In this document: positions 45,798 to 54,302 of the stretch, piece after piece
Layout: every line of letters begins with the position of its first letter
Numbering within the stretch: the stretch's first letter is position 1
NCBI RefSeq assembly: GCF_000719335.1
Contig: NZ_JOGB01000004.1
Span: 62,001 to 126,000 of the forward strand
DNA length: 64,000 nt
Direction: 5' to 3'
From: Streptomyces sp. NRRL S-87
GTDB lineage: Bacteria > Actinomycetota > Actinomycetes > Streptomycetales > Streptomycetaceae
Program-made: the position numbers and the translations under genes
Notes under the pieces: model-generated
Told to the model about the DNA's origin: nothing
The model's input: the letters and a program-made list of their open reading frames with translations, nothing else
Databases searched by the model: none

Positions 45798-48335
45798 CTA
45801 CTCGGTCTTGATGGCCGTCAGCATGTTCAGCCGCGCCGCGCTGCGCGCCGGCCACATCGCCGCCAGCACGCCCACGACCGCCGCCAGGAGCAGGAAGACG
45901 CCGATCCGGTCGAACGGGATCACCAGCTCGTAGCCCGGGATCGAGTTCTTGAAGGTCTGGCCGAGCGCCCAGGCGAGGAACGTGCCCAGGCCGATGCCGA
46001 GGACCGCGCCGAAGAGGGAGATGACCACGGCCTCCAGGCGGATCATGTTCTTGACCCGGCCGCGGTCGAGGCCGATCGCCCGGAGCATGCCGATCTCCTG
46101 GGTCCGCTCGTACACCGACATCGCGAGGGTGTTGACGACGCCGAGCACCGCGATGATCAGGGCCATGCCGAGCAGGCCGTACATGATGTTCAGCATCAGG
46201 TTGATGATGCCGCCCTGCTCGTTGCGGATGTCCGTCTTGTCCGCGACGCTGATCGCCGGGTTGGAGCCGAGGGCCTCGACGACCTTCTGCTCGGCGGCCT
46301 CGGACTCGCCGCCTTCCATCTTCACGTACACGTTCGGGATGAACGGCCGCTCGGTGTGCTTGAGGACCAGCTCGTCGGACAGCACGTACGGGGAGACGAA
46401 CTCGTTCTCCTTGTAGACCGCGCCGACCGTCAGCGTGGTCTTCCGGCCGTCCTCGTACTCGGCGGCGAAGGACTTGCCGACCGTCAGGCCCGCCTTGTCG
46501 GCGGTCTTGTCGGCGACGGCCACCTTGCCCTCGGCGAGGGAGGCCAGCGAGCCGTGGGTGACGTCGAGCGCGAGGACCTTCTCCAGCGCGCCCGGGGTGA
46601 CGCCGGAGGCGGCCTTGTACTCGTCGCCGATCTTGATGTTGCCGGCGATCTGCGGGGAGACCGTGGCGCCGGGGATCTGGCGCAGCGGCTTGAGGACGGC
46701 CTTGTCGAGGGTGTCGTGGTTGGCCATCGAGACCATGTAGTCGGCCTTGATGTTGTCCGTCGTCATGCGGTCCACGGCCTGGCCGACGGTGACGCCGAGC
46801 ACGGTCAGTCCGGTGACCAGGGTCAGGCCGATGGTCAGCATGCCCGCGGTGACGCCGGTGCGGCGCGGGTTGCGGACGGCGTTCTGCGAGGCCAGCGAGC
46901 CGGCGACGCCGAACACCTTGGCCAGCAGCGGCCGGACGGTCGCGATCAGCGGGCGGGACAGCATCGGGATGAGCACGGCCACGCCGACGAGGGTGAAGAA
47001 CGCGCCGCCCCCGATGGTCCAGCGGCCGTCGCCGCCCTGGGAGGCGCCCAGGAGGATCAGGCCGATGCCGAGGGCGGTCAGGACCCCGCCGACGCTGTTG
47101 AGGACGATCAGCGACTTGCCGGTGGTCGGCAGGTGCGCGCTGCCCATGGCGGCCACGGGCGGGATCTTGGCGGTGCGGCGGGCCGGCAGCCAGGCGGCGA
47201 GCATCGTGATGACGATGCCGACGACCAGCGCGATGACCACGGTGTTGGGCGCGATGACGACGTCGCCGGCCGGGATCTTGGCGCCGAAGGAGTCCATCGC
47301 GGAGCGCAGCGCGACCGCGAGGCCGACGCCGACGCCGAGGCCGGCCGCGGAGGCGGCGAGGCCGACGAGGAACGCCTCGGTGAGGACCGAGCGCTTGACC
47401 TGGCGGCGGGTGGCGCCGACGGCGCGCAGCAGGGCCAGTTCCCTGGTGCGCTGGGCCACCAGCATGGTGAACGTGTTGTAGATCAGGAAGATGCTGACGA
47501 AGAGGGCGATGAGGCCGAAGGCCAGCAGGCCCTGGTTCATGCCGGCCATGCCCTGCTCGATGTTGCGGGCCTGCTCGTCGGCGAGTTCGGCGCCGGTCTG
47601 GGCCTTGGCGTTGTCGCCGATCAGCGGCTCGATCTTCGACAGCAGGGCGTCGGCGGAGGCGCCTGCCTTCGCGGCGACGGAGACCTCGTCGTAGTAGCCG
47701 GGCCGGAGGTAGAGCTTCTGGGCCACCGGGGTGTCGAACAGCACCAGGCTGCCGCCGGCGTTGACGGCGCCGTCCTCGGTGGTGAAGACGCCGGCGAGGG
47801 TGTACTCCTTCACCGGGCCGTTGGTGGCCACCCGGACGGTGTCGCCGGTCGAGTAGCCGCCCTTGCGGGCGGTGTCCTCGTCGAGGGCTATCCGGCCGGC
47901 CGCGGTGGGGCCGGTTCCGTCGGTGAACGCGTACCGCGGGTCCTTGCCGTCCTTGGCGGGGGCGAAGTTGGCGCCGGTGTTGGCCCAGCCGTTGCCGATG
48001 AGCTTGCCGTGCTTGTCGGCGACGCCGGCGAAGCCCTGCACGCGGCCGGAGACGGACGCGACGCCGTCCAGCGCGGCGATCTTGTCGACCGTCTTCTGGC
48101 TGAGGCCCGGCTCCGCCTTCTTGCCGGAGGCGTCGCGGACGCCGGGGCCGTACGAGGTGACGGAGACGGCCACGTTGTCGTAGCTCTTGCGGGACTGGTT
48201 GGAGAGGGCCTTGCCGACGGTGTCGGTGAAGACGAAGGTGCCGGAGACGAAGGCCACGCCGAGCATGACGGCGAGGACCGTCATGAGCAGTCGGGCCTTG
48301 TGCGCGAGGACGTTGCGCAGGGCTGTACGGAACAT
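45798..48335 (-). CDS. ABC exporter permease, FtsX/MacB type (paralogue of 12304-14880)
   Basis: 845 aa. Same architecture as the permease at 12304: NVLAHKARLLMTVLAVMLGVAFVSG, first FtsX core (VAQRTRELALLRAVGATRRQVKRSVL), central SLASQNAVRNPRRTGVTAGMLTIGL and C-terminal FtsX core (ERTQEIGMLRAIGLDRGRVKNMIRLEA). Extracytoplasmic domains are more divergent than the TM cores, as expected if the two exporters differ in substrate. Lies 70 nt downstream of its ATPase gene. Confidence 0.93.
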   Translation of the reverse strand: MFRTALRNVLAHKARLLMTVLAVMLGVAFVSGTFVFTDTVGKALSNQSRKSYDNVAVSVTSYGPGVRDASGKKAEPGLSQKTVDKIAALDGVASVSGRVQGFAGVADKHGKLIGNGWANTGANFAPAKDGKDPRYAFTDGTGPTAAGRIALDEDTARKGGYSTGDTVRVATNGPVKEYTLAGVFTTEDGAVNAGGSLVLFDTPVAQKLYLRPGYYDEVSVAAKAGASADALLSKIEPLIGDNAKAQTGAELADEQARNIEQGMAGMNQGLLAFGLIALFVSIFLIYNTFTMLVAQRTRELALLRAVGATRRQVKRSVLTEAFLVGLAASAAGLGVGVGLAVALRSAMDSFGAKIPAGDVVIAPNTVVIALVVGIVITMLAAWLPARRTAKIPPVAAMGSAHLPTTGKSLIVLNSVGGVLTALGIGLILLGASQGGDGRWTIGGGAFFTLVGVAVLIPMLSRPLIATVRPLLAKVFGVAGSLASQNAVRNPRRTGVTAGMLTIGLTLVTGLTVLGVTVGQAVDRMTTDNIKADYMVSMANHDTLDKAVLKPLRQIPGATVSPQIAGNIKIGDEYKAASGVTPGALEKVLALDVTHGSLASLAEGKVAVADKTADKAGLTVGKSFAAEYEDGRKTTLTVGAVYKENEFVSPYVLSDELVLKHTERPFIPNVYVKMEGGESEAAEQKVVEALGSNPAISVADKTDIRNEQGGIINLMLNIMYGLLGMALIIAVLGVVNTLAMSVYERTQEIGMLRAIGLDRGRVKNMIRLEAVVISLFGAVLGIGLGTFLAWALGQTFKNSIPGYELVIPFDRIGVFLLLAAVVGVLAAMWPARSAARLNMLTAIKTE

Positions 48336-48405
48336 GGTGGGTGCGTCCAGGAAGTCTTGGGGTGCGGCTGAGGGGGCTCGTGGCTTCGCGGGGGAGGCCG
48401 GGGCC

Positions 48406-49176
48406 TCAGCTGGTGCGGCCCTTGGCGTCGAAGGCCTTCATGCGGTCGAGCACGCCGTCGGCGGTGGGGCCGTACAGCTCGTCGACGATGCGTCCGTCGG
48501 CGAGGAAGATGACGCGGTCGGCGTACGAGGCGGCCACCGGGTCGTGGGTGACCATGACGACGGTCTGGCCCAGCTCGCGCACGGAGTTGCGGAGGAACCC
48601 GAGGACCTCGGCGCCGGAGCGCGAGTCGAGGTTTCCGGTGGGCTCGTCACCGAAGATGATCTCGGGGCGGGAGGCCAGGGCGCGGGCCACGGCCACGCGC
48701 TGCTGCTGGCCGCCGGAGAGCTGCGTGGGGCGGTGGGTCAGGCGGCCGGACAGGCCGACCATCTCGATCACCTTGTCCAGCCACTGCTTGTCCGCCTTGC
48801 GGCCGGCGATGTCCATGGGGAGCGTGATGTTCTCCAGGGCGGTCAGCGTCGGCAGCAGGTTGAACGCCTGGAAGATGAAGCCGATCTTGTCGCGGCGCAG
48901 CTGGGTGAGCTGCTTGTCCTTGAGGGAGCCCAGCTCGGTCTCACCGATGCGGACCGAGCCGCTGGAGAAGGTGTCCAGGCCCGCGACGCAGTGCATCAGG
49001 GTCGACTTGCCGGAGCCCGACGGGCCCATGATCGCGGTGAACTGGCCCTGGGCGAAGTCGACCGAGACCCGGTCGAGGGCGACCACCTGGGTCTCGCCGT
49101 GGCCGTACACCTTGGACAGCTCCGTGGCGCGGGCGGCCACTGCGGTCGCACGGGGGGAGAGGCTCATGGTGGTCAC
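48406..49176 (-). CDS. ABC exporter ATP-binding protein (paralogue of 11519-12307)
   Basis: 256 aa from the GTG at 49176 with CAGGAG 7 nt upstream. Walker A GPSGSGKSTLMHC, IFQAFNLLPTLTALENI, LSGGQQQRVAVARAL, IIFGDEPTGNLD and VTHDPVAASYADRV are nearly identical to the other ATPase in this window, pointing to duplication of a whole ATPase/permease operon. Divergent from bldA. Confidence 0.95.
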   Translation of the reverse strand: MTTMSLSPRATAVAARATELSKVYGHGETQVVALDRVSVDFAQGQFTAIMGPSGSGKSTLMHCVAGLDTFSSGSVRIGETELGSLKDKQLTQLRRDKIGFIFQAFNLLPTLTALENITLPMDIAGRKADKQWLDKVIEMVGLSGRLTHRPTQLSGGQQQRVAVARALASRPEIIFGDEPTGNLDSRSGAEVLGFLRNSVRELGQTVVMVTHDPVAASYADRVIFLADGRIVDELYGPTADGVLDRMKAFDAKGRTS

Positions 49177-49536
49177 GGGGTGCTCCTGTTCGGGCCGGAT
49201 GCGCCCTCTGGGAGCGCGGTATCGGGACCGTTCCATCGTCGCCGGGGGAGACGCCCCTGGGATCAGCCGGTGAGGCCAATCCGGGGCCCACTGGAGTCTG
49301 ACCGGGCCAACGGCGGCGTCCTCCTTTGGTATGACCCCGCGAGCGGCGGCCGGCCGCGCGGGCGGGGGGTGGCCCGGGGTGGCGCAGGGGGAGCGAAATC
49401 CCGTCATTTCGCATGCGGCGAGGGGGGCCTGCCGTATCGTCCGGACCGCGCCTTCTCTCCCCTGACTCTCCCTCAAGTGTCAATAAAATCAGACAACATC
49501 GGGTTGATCTTCGCCTGTTGGGAGGAGTCTTCCGGT

Positions 49537-49542
49537 TAGGCT
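49537..49542 (+). promoter_or_regulatory. putative -10 box of bldA
   Basis: TAGGCT about 40 nt upstream of the mature tRNA 5' end. The 406-bp gap 49177-49582 otherwise carries the divergent ABC operon promoter region, with no clear consensus seen. Confidence 0.45.
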
Positions 49543-49582
49543 CACCTTCTGCGCTCAAGGCTTTCGCGGAGTCGTACGCCTT

Positions 49583-49665
49583 GCCCGGATGGTGGAATGC
49601 AGACACGGCGAGCTTAAACCTCGCTGGCCTACGCGGCCGTGCCGGTTCAAGTCCGGCTCCGGGCA
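49583..49665 (+). tRNA. bldA: tRNA-Leu(UAA), bldA
   Basis: Acceptor GCCCGGA/TCCGGGC, anticodon stem-loop GCGAG-CTTAAAC-CTCGC with anticodon TAA, long variable arm (GGCC-TACGC-GGCC) and T-arm GCCGG-TTCAAGT-CCGGC: a class II tRNA-Leu reading UUA. In Streptomyces this is the bldA tRNA, needed for translation of rare TTA codons in developmental and antibiotic genes. CCA is not encoded. Confidence 0.97.
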
Positions 49666-49713
49666 CTTCCCTTCACCTCTCGAGGGAGAAGAAATCCGCG
49701 CACTCGACGGATA

Positions 49714-49770
49714 AAACCGGAGGGGCGACCTGTTTCCGGTTTCGAAAACAGGTCGCCCCTCCGGTTTATT
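49714..49770 (+). terminator. strong terminator downstream of bldA
   Basis: AAACCGGAGGGGCGACC then TGTTT pairs with AAACA then GGTCGCCCCTCCGGTTT: a perfect 22-bp stem followed by ATTTG. Confidence 0.88.
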
Positions 49771-49780
49771 TGCGGAGCGC

Positions 49781-50043
49781 TCAGAAAATTCCCGTGAGGG
49801 CGGTGGTCCAGCCGGCGGTTCCGACCGGCAGGGGATCGCCCGGGGCGGTCCTTCCGCCCGGGTGGAACAGTAGGCATCCGGCCACGCGGGTGGTGGCCCT
49901 CCGGGTGCCGTCCGCGTCCGCGTACCGCACCGCCCACGGAGAGGGCGCCGTGCGTGACCCGGCAGAAGCCCGCGAGGTCGTCGGCCTTGCTCGTGAGGCG
50001 GGACAGGGACCCCTCGGGGGTCTTGTCGGGATTCGTCGGACAC
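49781..50043 (-). pseudogene. possible frameshifted small ORF
   Basis: On the minus strand one frame reads GSLSRLTSKADDLAGFCRV then THGALSVGGAV, and near 49935 the protein-like, GC3-rich signal moves to another frame: VRYADADGTRRATTRVAGC, continuing to GTAGWTTALTGIF and a stop at 49781. This looks like one small gene with an indel, or a chance effect of base composition. No family recognised. The rest of the gap up to 50204 has only a possible TAGGGT -10 (50136) for the next gene. Confidence 0.3.
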
Positions 50044-50204
50044 GTCGCCGGCCGTCGCGGGGAGAGGGACGCGGAACCGTGATCTGACCGAAACCCATCG
50101 GTCGTAGGTGGCGCGGAAAGATCCTCCCTCAGCAGTAGGGTGGATCCTTTGCTAACACATTACCCTTGACGCAAGGCCGCGCACGGTGGCCATGGAGGAG
50201 TGAG

Positions 50205-51056
50205 ATGAGGAGCAGCAACCCGGTCTTCTCGCGACGGGGGTTCAGCCGCGACAACGGCTACGCCGGCTTTGAGGCGCAGCACGTGCAGGCCGGGACCGCG
50301 ACCAACCCGTACGCGAGCAACCCCTACGCCGCCGACCCGGCGACGGGCCTGCCGCAGGCCCCGGCCCGCGCCGGCGTGATGACGATCGACGACGTCGTCA
50401 GCCGCACGGCGCTCACGCTCGGCACGGTCATCCTGACCGCCGTCCTGGCGTGGACCCTGCTTCCCGTCGACGCGGCGAACCTGAACAAGTCGTACGGGAT
50501 CGCCGTCGGCGCCGCGCTCGTCGCCTTCGTCCTGGCGATGGTCCAGTCCTTCAAGCGCAAGCCGACGCCGGCGCTCATCCTGGGCTACGCGGCCTTCGAG
50601 GGCGTGTTCCTGGGCGTCATCAGCGCCGCCACCAGCACCTACATCGGCGCGGGCGTGGTCATCCAGGCCGTGCTCGGCACCATGTGCGTGTTCGCGGCCG
50701 TGCTCTTCGCCTACAAGATGCGCTGGATCCGCGTGACCCGCCGCTTCTACGGCTTCGTCATGGCCGCGGCGCTGGGCTTCGTGCTCCTGATGGTCGCCAA
50801 CTCGCTGTTCGCCCTCTTCGGCGGCGGCGACGGCCTCGGCTTCCGCTCCGGCGGCCTCGGCATCGTCTTCGGCATCGTCGGCGTCGTCCTCGGCGCCGCG
50901 TTCCTCGCCATGGACTTCAAGCAGGTCGAGGACGGCGTGACGTACGGCGCCCCGCGCGAGGAGTCGTGGCTGGCGGCCTTCGGCCTCACCATGACCCTGG
51001 TGTGGATCTACCTGGAGCTGCTGCGGCTGTTCCAGATCCTGTCCGGCGACGACTAG
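50205..51056 (+). CDS. Bax inhibitor-1/YccA family membrane protein
   Basis: 283 aa; ATG at 50205 with GGAGGAGTGAG upstream. An N-terminal cytoplasmic region rich in Asn-Pro-Tyr is followed by seven hydrophobic segments from residue about 75, ending FLAMDFKQVEDGVTYGAPREESWLAAFGLTMTLVWIYLELLRLF, the conserved BI-1 C-terminal pattern. BI-1-like proteins are pH-sensitive membrane proteins linked to Ca2+ leak; the physiological role in Streptomyces is unclear. Confidence 0.92.
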   Translation: MRSSNPVFSRRGFSRDNGYAGFEAQHVQAGTATNPYASNPYAADPATGLPQAPARAGVMTIDDVVSRTALTLGTVILTAVLAWTLLPVDAANLNKSYGIAVGAALVAFVLAMVQSFKRKPTPALILGYAAFEGVFLGVISAATSTYIGAGVVIQAVLGTMCVFAAVLFAYKMRWIRVTRRFYGFVMAAALGFVLLMVANSLFALFGGGDGLGFRSGGLGIVFGIVGVVLGAAFLAMDFKQVEDGVTYGAPREESWLAAFGLTMTLVWIYLELLRLFQILSGDD

Positions 51057-51063
51057 TCGTACC

Positions 51064-51101
51064 GGCCCCCTGAGGGCCGCCCGGCCCCCTGAGGGCCGCC
51101 C
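51064..51101 (+). repeat. 19-bp tandem duplication after Bax inhibitor gene
   Basis: GGCCCCCTGAGGGCCGCCC occurs twice in tandem (51064-51082, 51083-51101); each copy can fold as a small GGCCC/GGGCC hairpin ahead of the main terminator. Confidence 0.85.
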
Positions 51102-51108
51102 GGCGTAC

Positions 51109-51141
51109 GAAGCCCCCGCGAGCTCGCCTCGCGGGGGCTTC
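51109..51141. terminator. bidirectional terminator hairpin
   Basis: GAAGCCCCCGCGAG pairs perfectly with CTCGCGGGGGCTTC between the convergent Bax inhibitor and DUF4287 genes. Confidence 0.85.
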
Positions 51142-51169
51142 CGCGTTGTCGGAGCGGGAGTCCTTTCGG

Positions 51170-51400
51170 CTAGCCCAGCTTGCGGGCGGCCCGTCGCAGG
51201 TCGTACTCGTGGATGATCGCCTTCGCGTGGCCGTAGGACAGCTCGTGCATGGAGCGCAGCCAGCTGACCTTCTCGTCGAAGTTGGTGAGGGAAGGGCCCT
51301 CGTCGACGGTGCGCAGCCAGTCGGCGATGTCACGACCGGTCGCATCGGGGATGCGGGAAAGCATGTTCCGGTGGGTTTCCTCGGAGAACTCTTGGGACAT
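51170..51400 (-). CDS. DUF4287 domain small protein
   Basis: 76 aa from the ATG at 51400 with GGAGG 6 nt upstream. Shows the DUF4287 pattern: MLSRIPDATGRDIADWLRTV followed by FDEKVSWLRSMHELSYGHAKAIIHEYDLRRAARKL. Function unknown; a small helical cytoplasmic protein. Confidence 0.88.
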   Translation of the reverse strand: MSQEFSEETHRNMLSRIPDATGRDIADWLRTVDEGPSLTNFDEKVSWLRSMHELSYGHAKAIIHEYDLRRAARKLG

Positions 51401-51491
51401 GGGCGCCTCCGGACGCATGTGACGAGCCTGGTTCTCTTTACGTCACGGTGCCCGAGCATTCGCCTGTTGGCAACACTGCCGTGCGGGCGCG

Positions 51492-51497
51492 TAGGGT
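51492..51497 (+). promoter_or_regulatory. -10 box of leaderless 110-aa gene
   Basis: TAGGGT exactly 6 nt before the GTG at 51504. Confidence 0.5.
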
Positions 51498-51503
51498 CGC
51501 GGC

Positions 51504-51836
51504 GTGCTCGATACCTCACCGCTGACCGATGCCGTGGAACGCTTCGCCGACCGGCTGCGGGCCGCTCCGCAGAGCCGCCTCCAGCGCGGCGCCGCCGCCG
51601 AGGGGCTGGCACTGGCCCGGGAGCTCGCCGTACGGGCGCAGCGCCTGGAGGGCGCGGACGGGGCCGTGGCGCCCCGGGAGATGCCCGACGAGGGGGTCTT
51701 CGCGGTCGGCGACCAGGTGGCGGTGGCCGGCACCGATCTGGCCGAGGCGCTCCGGAACGCGGCAACGGCCTCGCCCGGGATGGTGGACGAGGCCGTACGG
51801 CTGGTCGCGGAGGCGGAGCGGCGGGCGCTGGCCTGA
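51504..51836 (+). CDS. small hypothetical helical protein
   Basis: 110 aa, GTG start, probably leaderless. Ala/Arg/Glu-rich helices: LTDAVERFADRLRAAPQSRLQRGAAAEGLALARELAVRAQ and LAEALRNAATASPGMVDEAVRLVAEAERRAL. No domain or signal recognised; appears to be a conserved Streptomyces protein. Convergent with the next gene, 36 nt apart. Confidence 0.72.
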   Translation: MLDTSPLTDAVERFADRLRAAPQSRLQRGAAAEGLALARELAVRAQRLEGADGAVAPREMPDEGVFAVGDQVAVAGTDLAEALRNAATASPGMVDEAVRLVAEAERRALA

Positions 51837-51872
51837 TCGCCCGGCCCGGGCCGCCCGGCCCGCCCGATGCGG

Positions 51873-52688
51873 TCAGAGCGAGGCGATGACGCGGTCCGCG
51901 AGGATGTAGACGTTGTTCTCCGGGTCGTCCGCGTCGCCGCCGCACGAGAACGTCAGGGCGTACGCGCCCGAGATCCCCGAGCCGCCCAGCAGCACCGGCG
52001 CCGTGCCGGACCGGAGGGCGTCGGCGAGCCGCTCGGCGGTCTCCCGGTGGCCCGGGGTCATGCACAGCGTGGTGCCGTCGGTGAACACGTACACGTCGAG
52101 CGTGCCGAGCGGGCCCGGGCGGACGTCCGCGAGGGCGGTGCGCGCCTCCGCGAGCTCCTCCAGACGGCTCACGGTGCGTTCGTGGTCGGCGTGCGGGGAC
52201 GGCTGGACCGGGACGAAGTCGGGGTGCGAGGGGTGCCGGCGGCGGGCCGCGGCGAGCTCCGGGGAGTCCTCGGGGTACTCCGGGTCGGCGGCGTCCTCCA
52301 GGAGCGGCTCCAGGCCGACCAGGTCGGCCTGGCGGGGCAGGAACACCGGGTTCTCCTCGCCCAGCGCCGGCAGGCCGCCCAGCAGGGACGGCGCGTCGGC
52401 CGCGTCGCGGGCCTCCTGGGCCGCCCAGAACGCCCGCGCCTCGGCGAGCTCGCGCTCGCGCTCCTCGGCCAGGGCCTCGGCGACGGCGGCCCGTATCTCG
52501 GCGGCGGGGCTGTCCGCGGCGTGCCGGGCGTGCGGAACCGTCGCACCACGGGCGTGCGCGGTCGTCGCGAGGTCGGTCCGCAGGGCGGTGACCTGCTTGC
52601 GCAGCCCATGGACGGCGTGCAGCGCAGCAGCGCCCACGGCCGTCGCGGCGGCCGTGGTCAGCAGCAGGACAAGAGACATGGCGCTCAC
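51873..52688 (-). CDS. membrane-anchored hypothetical protein
   Basis: 271 aa from the GTG at 52688 with AGGAG 7 nt upstream. N-terminal TM (about 4-24, MSLVLLLTTAAATAVGAAAL), a charged helical region, and a C-terminal domain with LGTLDVYVFTDGTTLCMTPGHRETAERLADAL and VLLGGSGISGAYALTFSCGG...NVYILADRVIASL. Two Cys could pair. No known family recognised. Confidence 0.75.
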   Translation of the reverse strand: MSAMSLVLLLTTAAATAVGAAALHAVHGLRKQVTALRTDLATTAHARGATVPHARHAADSPAAEIRAAVAEALAEERERELAEARAFWAAQEARDAADAPSLLGGLPALGEENPVFLPRQADLVGLEPLLEDAADPEYPEDSPELAAARRRHPSHPDFVPVQPSPHADHERTVSRLEELAEARTALADVRPGPLGTLDVYVFTDGTTLCMTPGHRETAERLADALRSGTAPVLLGGSGISGAYALTFSCGGDADDPENNVYILADRVIASL

Positions 52689-52840
52689 TGACTAACTCCT
52701 GATGTGTTCCGATCCCCCGACTTCCTACATCAGCTTGTCCCGACCTGGGAATGGCGTGCAGTGCATTACGTCACGAAATGGACAGGTTGTTCGTCACAGC
52801 GGGACCACCCGTCTGGCGGTTGACCTGCAAAAATGCCGAA

Positions 52841-52869
52841 CCCCCAGGACGTAGGTCACATCCTGGGGG
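52841..52869 (-). terminator. terminator-like hairpin downstream of thiolase
   Basis: CCCCCAGGA pairs with TCCTGGGGG; read leftward it is followed by TTCGGCATTTTTG, a T-rich tail. It lies in the 320-bp gap 52689-53008, which has no gene. Confidence 0.6.
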
Positions 52870-52935
52870 AAATTCGGTCACAGCTCGGCCGCGACGGGGT
52901 TGGAACACCCCGGGCTGCAAAGGCCCGGGCAGCGG

Positions 52936-52971
52936 CCGTACGGGCGCCCCGGCCACGGGACGCCCGTACGG
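52936..52971 (-). terminator. hairpin directly downstream of thiolase gene
   Basis: CCGTACGGGCG pairs with CGCCCGTACGG about 40 nt after the thiolase stop. Confidence 0.6.
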
Positions 52972-53008
52972 CAAACGATTCCTCGGCCCAGCCGCTCGAT
53001 GACCTTGG

Positions 53009-54229
53009 TCAGCTCAGCCGCTCGATGACCATGGCCATGCCCTGGCCGCCGCCCACGCACATCGTCTCCAGGCCGAACTGCTTGTCGTGGAACTGGAGGC
53101 TGTTGATCAGCGTGCCGGTGAGGCGGGCGCCGGTCATGCCGAAGGGGTGGCCGACGGCGATCGCGCCGCCGTTGACGTTCAGCTTGTCGATGTCGATGCC
53201 GAGGTCCCGGTACGAGGGGATCACCTGGGCGGCGAAGGCCTCGTTGATCTCGACCAGGTCGATGTCGCCGATGGTCAGCCCGGCCCGCTTCAGGGCCTGC
53301 TTCGACGCCTCGACCGGGCCCAGGCCCATGATCTCGGGGGACAGGCCGGAGACGCCGGTGGAGACGATCCGGGCCAGCGGGGTCAGGCCCAGCTCGCGCG
53401 CCTTGGTGTCGCTCATGATGACCAGCGCCGCGGCGCCGTCGTTGAGCGGGCAGCAGTTGCCGGCGGTGACCAGGCCGTCGGGGCGGAAGACCGGCTTCAG
53501 GCCCTGGACGCCCTCCAGGGTGACGCCGGCGCGCGGGCCGTCGTCCTTGCTGACGACCGTGCCGTCGGGGAGGGTCACCGGGGTGATCTCGCGCTCCCAG
53601 AAGCCCTTCTTGATGGCTTCCTCGGCCAGGTTCTGCGAGCGGACGCCGAACTCGTCCATGTCCTGGCGGGTCACGCCCTTGAGGCGGGCCAGGTTCTCGG
53701 CGGTCTGGCCCATCGCGATGTACGCGTCCGGGACCAGGCCGTCCTCGCGCGGGTCGTGCCACGTCGAGCCCTCGGACCGGGCGACCGCGGCCGTACGGGC
53801 CTCGGCGTCCGCGAAGAGCGGGTTGTGGGTGTCGGGCAGGCCGTCGGAGCTGCCCTTGACCGAGCGGGACACCATCTCGACGCCGGCCGAGACGAACACG
53901 TCGCCCTCGCCGGCCTTGATGGCGTGCAGGGCCATGCGCGAGGTCTGCAGCGAGGACGAGCAGTAGCGCGTGATGGTGCAGCCCGGCAGGTGGTCCATGC
54001 CCATCTGCACGGCCACGATGCGGCCGAGGTTGTGGCCCTGCTCGCCGCCGGGGAGGCCGCAGCCGAGCATCAGGTCGTCGATCTCGCGCGGGTCCAGCTC
54101 GGGGATCTTGGCGAGGGCGGCCTGGACGATCGTGGCGGTGAGGTCGTCCGGACGGAGGTCCTTCAGGGACCCCTTGAAGGCGCGGCCGATCGGTGAGCGG
54201 GCTGCGGAAACGATGACGGCTTCGGGCAT
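53009..54229 (-). CDS. acetyl-CoA C-acyltransferase (thiolase)
   Basis: 406 aa from the ATG at 54229 (a GTG one codon earlier is possible). Active-site Cys90 in ITRYCSSSLQTSRMA, NEAFAAQVIPSYRDLG, GGAIAVGHPFGMTGARL with the catalytic His, and CVGGGQGMAMVIE with the second catalytic Cys. Phe in GHPFGMTG replaces the more usual Leu. Cleaves or forms acetoacetyl-/3-ketoacyl-CoA; context does not tell beta-oxidation from biosynthesis. Monocistronic. Confidence 0.94.
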   Translation of the reverse strand: MPEAVIVSAARSPIGRAFKGSLKDLRPDDLTATIVQAALAKIPELDPREIDDLMLGCGLPGGEQGHNLGRIVAVQMGMDHLPGCTITRYCSSSLQTSRMALHAIKAGEGDVFVSAGVEMVSRSVKGSSDGLPDTHNPLFADAEARTAAVARSEGSTWHDPREDGLVPDAYIAMGQTAENLARLKGVTRQDMDEFGVRSQNLAEEAIKKGFWEREITPVTLPDGTVVSKDDGPRAGVTLEGVQGLKPVFRPDGLVTAGNCCPLNDGAAALVIMSDTKARELGLTPLARIVSTGVSGLSPEIMGLGPVEASKQALKRAGLTIGDIDLVEINEAFAAQVIPSYRDLGIDIDKLNVNGGAIAVGHPFGMTGARLTGTLINSLQFHDKQFGLETMCVGGGQGMAMVIERLS

Positions 54230-54302
54230 CACACGGCTCCAGGGGATGCGGTACGGAATCTGGCAGGACCGCAGGTGAAGTTACCGGTCCGTACGGCCCT
54301 TT

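Noticed and set aside
49177..49420. SigmaE-type promoter for the second ABC operon
   Set aside because: A GGAAC motif is present on the minus strand but no matching TCT-type -10 at the right distance.
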